Shown here piece after piece: positions 6,519 through 10,952 of a DNA stretch of 10,952 nt. The position numbers and the translations under genes were made by a program. Position 1 is the first letter of the stretch. Every line of letters begins with the position of its first letter. The DNA is from Verrucomicrobiales bacterium (GTDB lineage Bacteria > Verrucomicrobiota > Verrucomicrobiia > Verrucomicrobiales > DEV007): positions 1-10,952 of the forward strand of contig JAKISY010000129.1 in the NCBI GenBank assembly GCA_021648365.1, in the 5' to 3' direction. The notes under the pieces were generated by a model. That model saw nothing but the letters and a program-made list of their open reading frames with translations. It made no database searches and had not been told where the DNA came from.

Positions 6519-9500
6519 TCAGAACTTCCACTCTAGTCCAGTCGAGACGCTGTGGCTGAGGTAGTTCCTGCGCGCGAAGTTAGTATTGTAATAAAGGTAG
6601 GCACTCCAGTCTCGGCCGAAGTTGGCGCTGACTCCGGCACCGGTCAGGATGCTGTCCTGACCGAGAGCTTCGGTATTGTAACCGAAGGAGGCTGCTTTGC
6701 CCGCATCGAGGGAGGCGCCGATATCGCTAGATTCATCCAAGAACTCATGCTGCCAGAAAACTCGGACTTCGGGAATGATAATCAAGTTGGGGCTGATATC
6801 CCAAGCATAGGCGATGCGCCCACCTAGATTGGTGCGGATACTGTTGACGGTTTGTCGGTCGAGGCGCAGATTGAGGCTTTCTGCTCCATTTTCGGAGAAA
6901 GAAGAAATACCCGCGTAGGTGTATTGTGATCCGGCAAGAACACCAATAGTAAAACCGCCTGCTCGCCAGTCATAACCAAGATCTTGGTAGGCATTGAGCT
7001 GTCCGCCGTCGGGAGAGCTGCGTGCGGTTCTGTCCACGGTTGAGAAGGCGATTGAGCGGCGCATGCGGTAGTCGTTTTGCGCGCCGCCGAGGATAGTATC
7101 GGCATAAAATCCGCCGTTTTGATAAGTTGCGTAAGCGCCAAAGAGAGCGCTGGAGATTCTGCTGTTACTACTAACGGCATCATCAATCCAGGTGTAATCG
7201 TAGCCGATATAGCCACCTACGGTTAGCTTGGCATCCTGGCTTGTGGAGCCCAGATCGGCGGATTCACCAAAGGTGTGATCGGCACCGATCAGTACCCCGC
7301 CGGTTTGAAAATTGCGGGTAGGCATTTGGCTGGCATTGGAAACCTTGGCAAAGATGCCACTGGCCTGCACCCACGTCGACCACTCTGAGGTGTGGGTTTC
7401 TGAGATTGGGCCGGAATTTTTTCCTCCCGTTACGTCTTTGCCACTTTGGCCACTTTTGTCGTAGTGTAAGGGGCTCTCTATGATGCCGATGCTGCTATAG
7501 CCGCGTGATCCGAGGCGGATAGCGCTCATTCTCTGCACCAACATTTGGTTGTGGGTAACAGCCTGCTCGATGGCGATGTCGGTCAGGTTCTCGTAGAAAG
7601 CCGGTGTGATAGCATTGAAGGCCGCCGCATATTGCCCTTCGCTTTGCATGTCGAGGGCGATACTGACCGTTTCGCGGTCATTGCCGCGTTCGCTGATGTA
7701 GCTGTCGAGAGCTTTAGCCACGCTGCGTTGGTTCGCTGTTGCTGCGACCAGGGTGTAGCTGGTTGGGGCGATGAGCAGTGTGCCGGTGCCGTTTTGTGCG
7801 AGGAATCGACCACGAAACTGGTCAGGGTTTGGCATGAGGATGCGGTCGAAGTCGCCGCTGATACTGCCGGCTTGCAGGAAGTTAAGTTGCTGGCCGTAAG
7901 TCAGCTGATTGCCGCCGAAGTTGATCACTTGAAGGGTGCCGGCGAGGGTGGCGTTGTCGCTGATGATGAGGCGGTCGAATACTGACGGGCTGGCGATTTC
8001 GATTTGCAGCGTACCACTCGAACTCTGGGTGAAGTTACCATTGATCGTTAGAGTTCCTGGGCTGTTGCCGGGGTTGACGGTGCCGTTGTTGAGCACATTG
8101 CCATTGATGATGCCGCTGCCGCCGAGCAGGGCGTTTTGAAAGACGGTCAGTCCGCCGCCAGTGGTGAATGTGCCATTGACGAAGAGTGCTCCTGCCTTGA
8201 CGTTGGCGGCTCCTGCTACGCTGATACTATCGTTGAGGATGAGCTTGCCTGCGCCATCTTTGCTGAAGTCACCTGGAACAACCACTTTGCCTCCGCTGAT
8301 CGTTCCGGTTCCGGCATTGACCGTGAAGCGTCCGCTGGTCACGGTCAGGGTGTTGAAGACTTGCAGTGAACTGGATGGATTGAAGATCAGGCCATTGATG
8401 ATGTTGTTTTCCGTTGGGGAGCCGGTGGTGACCGCCCCATTGACGACGAAGTCGGCGAAAGTCGGGACGCCAACTGGCGCGCTGTTTTGCAAGAGGTTGC
8501 CAGTGAAAAATGGATTGCCAAGGAAGTTAACAAAAAGGTCATCTCCGGTAATGGAAAAGATGGGAGCTAATCCTAAGAGGGCATTGCCAAAGAAGTCTGC
8601 AGCGGGATCAAAGACTGCCAAGTTGTCGGCATTGAAGATTTTGTAAAAAGTGTTGTTGCTGAATCCAGGCACTGCGGTGAAATCAAACTCGCCCGATGCA
8701 CCGAGAGTCAGTGATCCTGCGGTATCGACAAAGTCCGTGGTAGTGCCAACGTCGGTCGCGATGGTTCCACCGTTCCAAGTGAAGGCACCGGTGTTGAGCG
8801 TGCCGACAGGGTCAAGGCGGCCGGCATTGTGGATAACTGGGCCGCTGCCTAAAGCTGTCATACTGGTGGTGCGTACTGTGCCCGAGTTGATAGTTGCGCC
8901 CCCTGAGTAGCTGTTGCTACCGCTGAGGGTGAGGGTGCTGGCACCGGTTTTGGTGAGAGCGCCCGAACCGCTAATAGCAGCACTGAGGGTGAGATTCGCT
9001 GCGGTCTGGAAGATGCCGCCTCCAGCACTGAGAGTCATGGCGCGTGTGGTGGAAAAAGCCGCGGTGTTTTGTAGGATTCCGCCATTGAAGGTCAAGCCGC
9101 CGGAAGGATCGCCGAGGTTGTTGTCCGCGCTCACACTGAGGATGCCGCCGTTGAGCTGGGTGCCTCCTGAGTAGGTATTGATGCCGCTGAGGGTGAGCGT
9201 GTTAGCGCCGGTTTTGGTGAGGCTACCCGCACCGCTAATGATGCCGCTGTGGGTGAGATCCGCGTCGGTCTGGAAGGTGCCGCCCCCAGCGTTGAGCGTC
9301 GTGGCACGGGCGGTGGAAAAAGCTGCGGTGTTTTGCAGCGTGCCACCGTCGAAGGTCAGACCTCCGGACACGTCGCCGAGGTTGTTGTTGGCACTCACGC
9401 TAAGGATGCCGCCATCGAGCTGCGTGCCACCGCGATAGCCGTTCGCACCACTCAGAGTCAACGTGCCGGTGCCGAACTTGCGCAGGGTGGTGTCGTTAGA

Positions 9501-10952
9501 CCCAGTGTCTTCAATGGTACCGCTGAAGTTACCCGAGCCGACGGCGAACGTTTGATTTCCTGAATTTTGCTTTCCACTAACAGATCCCGTCCCCATCAGC
9601 ACCCCGATGGTCTCGGATGCACTCCACAAGGCGAGATGTCCGCCGTTCAGTGTCACCGTTGAGGTGTCGGCGATTTGTTCGTCTCGAAAAATGTTAATCT
9701 CGCCTCCGTTCATCAAAATGTCTCCGGCGATGGCGTTCACTCCGGCCGATTTAAACAGGCTCAACCCTCCACTCTGCACGGTGGTAAGTCCGGTATAGGT
9801 ATTGTCAGCCGTTCCTCGGAAACGGAGATTACCGGACGACCCGTTATAGGTAATCCCGCCCGTTCCAAAAACGACTCCATCAAAATTAAAATTACCAGCA
9901 TTTACGGTAGTAATGCTGCGGATGCCCGCCCCCAGATTGGTGGTTCCATTGACCGTGATATTGTGGTTCGTCCCACCCCCGTCACTAGTAAAATCACCGT
10001 TGATGACGACATTGTTGGCGAGCGTTTTGTCTCCTGACGTGCGACTGAGCGTCGTATTGTCTTCGATGGTCAAGGTGCCGGTGCCGAGGGCGCTGTTGTT
10101 ACCGATCACGAGCGTGCCCGCGCTGAGTGTCGTTCCGCCGGAGTAGGTGTTCGCACCACTGAGGGTGAGGCTGCTAGCACCGGTTTTGGTGAGGCTACCC
10201 GCACCGCTAATGACGCCGCTGTGGGTGAGGTTCGCGTCGGTCTGGAAGGTGCCGCCCCCAGCGTTGAGCGTCGTGGCGCGGGCGGTGGAAAAAGCTGCGG
10301 TGTTTTGCAGCGTGCCACCGTCGAAAGTCAGCCCGCCGGACAGGTCGCCGAGGTTGTTGTTGGCACTCACGCTAAGGATGCCGCCGTCGAGCTGGGTGCC
10401 ACCGCGATAGCCGTTCGCACCACTCAGAGTCAACGTGCCGGTGCCGAACTTGCGCAGGGTGGTGTCGTCAGGCCCAGTGTCTTCAATGCTTCCGCTGAAG
10501 TTGCCCGAACCGACGGCGAACGTTTGATTTCCTGAATTTTGGAAGCCTTCAACTGATCCCAATCCCATCAGGGTTTGGAAGGCTTCACTGGCACTATCTA
10601 ATTCATAATTCCCATTGATGGTGACAGTCGACGTGTCCGCAATTTGATCATCTCCGAATTGATTGACGCTAGATCCGCTATTAATCCGTAGATTCCCAGC
10701 GATGGCGGTTGCTCCAGAACTCTTACCCAAGCTCAAGCCGTGGCCTCCATTCACGGTTGTCAATCCAGTATAGGTATTGCTCGAAGATCCGCCCATAGAC
10801 ACTACATTACCGGCATTGAGAGTAAGGCCTCCCGTGCCTGCAATGGAACCATTCAATAGCAGCGTCCAGTCATTGTTGGTGATCGTCAGAGTCGCTGAAC
10901 CCAGTTCGATATCCCCACTCAGAATCAGGGTGTCACCTATCGCTGCTGTCCG
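6519..10952 (-). CDS. Autotransporter with PATR-repeat passenger, N-terminus beyond window
   Basis: The minus-strand frame is open from the right window edge to a TGA at 6519-6521, giving 1477 visible residues; the signal peptide and start lie outside. An internal TTG at 10854-10856 is not a real start, since the reading continues upstream with the same beta-rich pattern. Most of the visible protein is passenger: Gly/Thr/Ser/Asn-rich strands with repeated motifs such as SLTKTGA.TLTLSG.NTYSGGT, the autotransporter-associated beta strand repeat, which fold as a right-handed beta-helix. A helical linker (AFNAITPAFYENL to RMSAIR, about 7655-7520) precedes the outer-membrane beta-barrel (about 7404-6522, roughly 295 residues). 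The barrel ends in GLEWKF with a terminal Phe, the signal for BAM-dependent insertion. The barrel secretes the passenger to the cell surface (type Va secretion), where such proteins usually serve adhesion or aggregation. No protease or lipase motif was recognised. Two repeat scales are listed separately. Confidence 0.92.
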   Translation of the reverse strand, partial: RTAAIGDTLILSGDIELGSATLTITNNDWTLLLNGSIAGTGGLTLNAGNVVSMGGSSSNTYTGLTTVNGGHGLSLGKSSGATAIAGNLRINSGSSVNQFGDDQIADTSTVTINGNYELDSASEAFQTLMGLGSVEGFQNSGNQTFAVGSGNFSGSIEDTGPDDTTLRKFGTGTLTLSGANGYRGGTQLDGGILSVSANNNLGDLSGGLTFDGGTLQNTAAFSTARATTLNAGGGTFQTDANLTHSGVISGAGSLTKTGASSLTLSGANTYSGGTTLSAGTLVIGNNSALGTGTLTIEDNTTLSRTSGDKTLANNVVINGDFTSDGGGTNHNITVNGTTNLGAGIRSITTVNAGNFNFDGVVFGTGGITYNGSSGNLRFRGTADNTYTGLTTVQSGGLSLFKSAGVNAIAGDILMNGGEINIFRDEQIADTSTVTLNGGHLALWSASETIGVLMGTGSVSGKQNSGNQTFAVGSGNFSGTIEDTGSNDTTLRKFGTGTLTLSGANGYRGGTQLDGGILSVSANNNLGDVSGGLTFDGGTLQNTAAFSTARATTLNAGGGTFQTDADLTHSGIISGAGSLTKTGANTLTLSGINTYSGGTQLNGGILSVSADNNLGDPSGGLTFNGGILQNTAAFSTTRAMTLSAGGGIFQTAANLTLSAAISGSGALTKTGASTLTLSGSNSYSGGATINSGTVRTTSMTALGSGPVIHNAGRLDPVGTLNTGAFTWNGGTIATDVGTTTDFVDTAGSLTLGASGEFDFTAVPGFSNNTFYKIFNADNLAVFDPAADFFGNALLGLAPIFSITGDDLFVNFLGNPFFTGNLLQNSAPVGVPTFADFVVNGAVTTGSPTENNIINGLIFNPSSSLQVFNTLTVTSGRFTVNAGTGTISGGKVVVPGDFSKDGAGKLILNDSISVAGAANVKAGALFVNGTFTTGGGLTVFQNALLGGSGIINGNVLNNGTVNPGNSPGTLTINGNFTQSSSGTLQIEIASPSVFDRLIISDNATLAGTLQVINFGGNQLTYGQQLNFLQAGSISGDFDRILMPNPDQFRGRFLAQNGTGTLLIAPTSYTLVAATANQRSVAKALDSYISERGNDRETVSIALDMQSEGQYAAAFNAITPAFYENLTDIAIEQAVTHNQMLVQRMSAIRLGSRGYSSIGIIESPLHYDKSGQSGKDVTGGKNSGPISETHTSEWSTWVQASGIFAKVSNASQMPTRNFQTGGVLIGADHTFGESADLGSTSQDAKLTVGGYIGYDYTWIDDAVSSNSRISSALFGAYATYQNGGFYADTILGGAQNDYRMRRSIAFSTVDRTARSSPDGGQLNAYQDLGYDWRAGGFTIGVLAGSQYTYAGISSFSENGAESLNLRLDRQTVNSIRTNLGGRIAYAWDISPNLIIIPEVRVFWQHEFLDESSDIGASLDAGKAASFGYNTEALGQDSILTGAGVSANFGRDWSAYLYYNTNFARRNYLSHSVSTGLEWKF
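8914..9177 (-). repeat. 264-bp passenger repeat, copy C (diverged)
   Basis: This 88-codon unit is directly tandem with copy B. It encodes the order TYSGGTQLNGGILSVSADNN, GLTFNGGILQNTAAFSTTRA, GGGIFQTAANLTLSAAISG, ALTKTGASTLTLSG. Its alignment with copy B keeps a constant 264-base offset (for example ggaaaaagc at 9051 and 9315). It is visibly more diverged than copies A and B are from each other. Boundaries are set arbitrarily within the cycle. Confidence 0.8.
9178..9441 (-). repeat. 264-bp passenger repeat, copy B
   Basis: This 88-codon unit encodes GYRGGTQLDGGILSVSANNN, GLTFDGGTLQNTAAFSTARA, GGGTFQTDADLTHSGIISG, SLTKTGANTLTLSG. It is tandem with copy C and nearly identical to copy A, which lies 972 bases to the right. 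Counting by eye from 9241 to 9569 against 10213 to 10541, I find about 16 mismatches in 329 positions and no gaps. Confidence 0.85.
9571..10149 (-). repeat. Diverged remainder of the ~972-bp passenger unit
   Basis: The first half of this segment matches 10543-10775 only at protein level: NTYTGLTTV, then GLSLFKS, NAIAG, DEQIADTSTVTLNG and QNSGNQTFAVGSGNFSG recur as NTYTGLTTV, GLSLGKS, TAIAG, DDQIADTSTVTING and the same last block. The offset changes from 972 to 975 bases around the GLSL block, i.e. one codon is inserted in the right-hand copy. The upstream part (about 9800-10100, with GGITYNGSSGNLRFRG) corresponds more weakly to the region at 10775-10952. Confidence 0.6.
10150..10413 (-). repeat. 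264-bp passenger repeat, copy A
   Basis: This is the 972-base-shifted partner of copy B. It encodes the same order of strands with a few substitutions (for example GDLSGG for GDVSGG, TDANL for TDADL, GVISG for GIISG). It is not directly tandem with copy B: about 700 bases of more diverged passenger separate them. Confidence 0.85.

Noticed and set aside
7545..8646. Plus-strand frames of 146 and 161 codons opposite the autotransporter
   Set aside because: Low-complexity antisense shadows of a long repetitive gene, with no recognisable domain and overlapping one another.
8650..9438. Three plus-strand open frames of 86 codons spaced exactly 264 bases apart, with a fourth at 10147
   Set aside because: They lie antisense to the autotransporter; their identical length and spacing are produced by the 264-bp repeat. 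The translations are Val/Pro/Leu-rich shadows without family features.
8914..10542. CRISPR-like or non-coding satellite interpretation of the repeats
   Set aside because: The periods (264 and 972) are multiples of three, lie in one open frame and encode PATR-type strands; there are no short repeats with unique spacers.
10854..10856. TTG as the start of the autotransporter gene
   Set aside because: The frame stays open for 32 more codons to the window edge with the same beta-strand pattern, and no signal peptide follows the TTG.

Overview
The window looks like chromosomal DNA from a Gram-negative bacterium, most plausibly of the Verrucomicrobiota. Three things point that way: a very large autotransporter built from 'autotransporter-associated beta strand' (PATR-type) repeats, a VanZ-like protein carrying a C-terminal beta-sandwich, and start codons that consistently lack a Shine-Dalgarno sequence. 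The phylum is an inference from gene content; no rRNA or other marker gene is present.

Left edge (1-345): an A+T-rich stretch with the 3' end of a small gene whose C-terminus resembles DUF6788-type proteins, then about 180 bases without a convincing gene. The minus strand here holds a weak integrase-like 39-codon frame. Next, on the minus strand, is a VanZ-family membrane protein with a C-terminal carbohydrate-binding-like domain (346-1272). The 318-base gap after its preferred start contains a pair of about 20-bp REP-like palindromic direct repeats (1340-1380) and a good sigma70-type promoter (1503-1530) reading rightward.

Central housekeeping block, all plus strand: a BCP/AhpE-type peroxiredoxin (1591-2085) with a hairpin behind it; the TCA-cycle iron-sulfur enzyme aconitase, acnA (2172-4886); a single-domain cyclic-nucleotide-binding protein 13 bases downstream (4900-5394); and a secreted, probably lipid-anchored NlpC/P60-like cysteine peptidase (5416-6144). 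The last three are tightly spaced and could share a transcript. Two hairpins follow (6157-6224).

Right part: at 6308-6479 lies the beginning of a secreted von Willebrand factor A (VWA) protein. It has a signal peptide and a MIDAS motif but is frameshifted at a T7 run and then cut off. Converging on it from the minus strand is the autotransporter (6519 to beyond 10952). Its C-terminal beta-barrel ends in Phe, and its passenger is made of nested repeats: 264-bp (88-codon) units inside a larger unit of about 972 bp (324 codons). One part of the large repeat is about 95% identical between copies while the adjacent part is clearly diverged. The passenger N-terminus and signal peptide lie outside the window.

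No CRISPR array, tRNA, rRNA or intact insertion sequence was seen. The least ordinary items are the decayed VWA gene beside the autotransporter, the internal repeat architecture of the autotransporter, and the REP-like pair.
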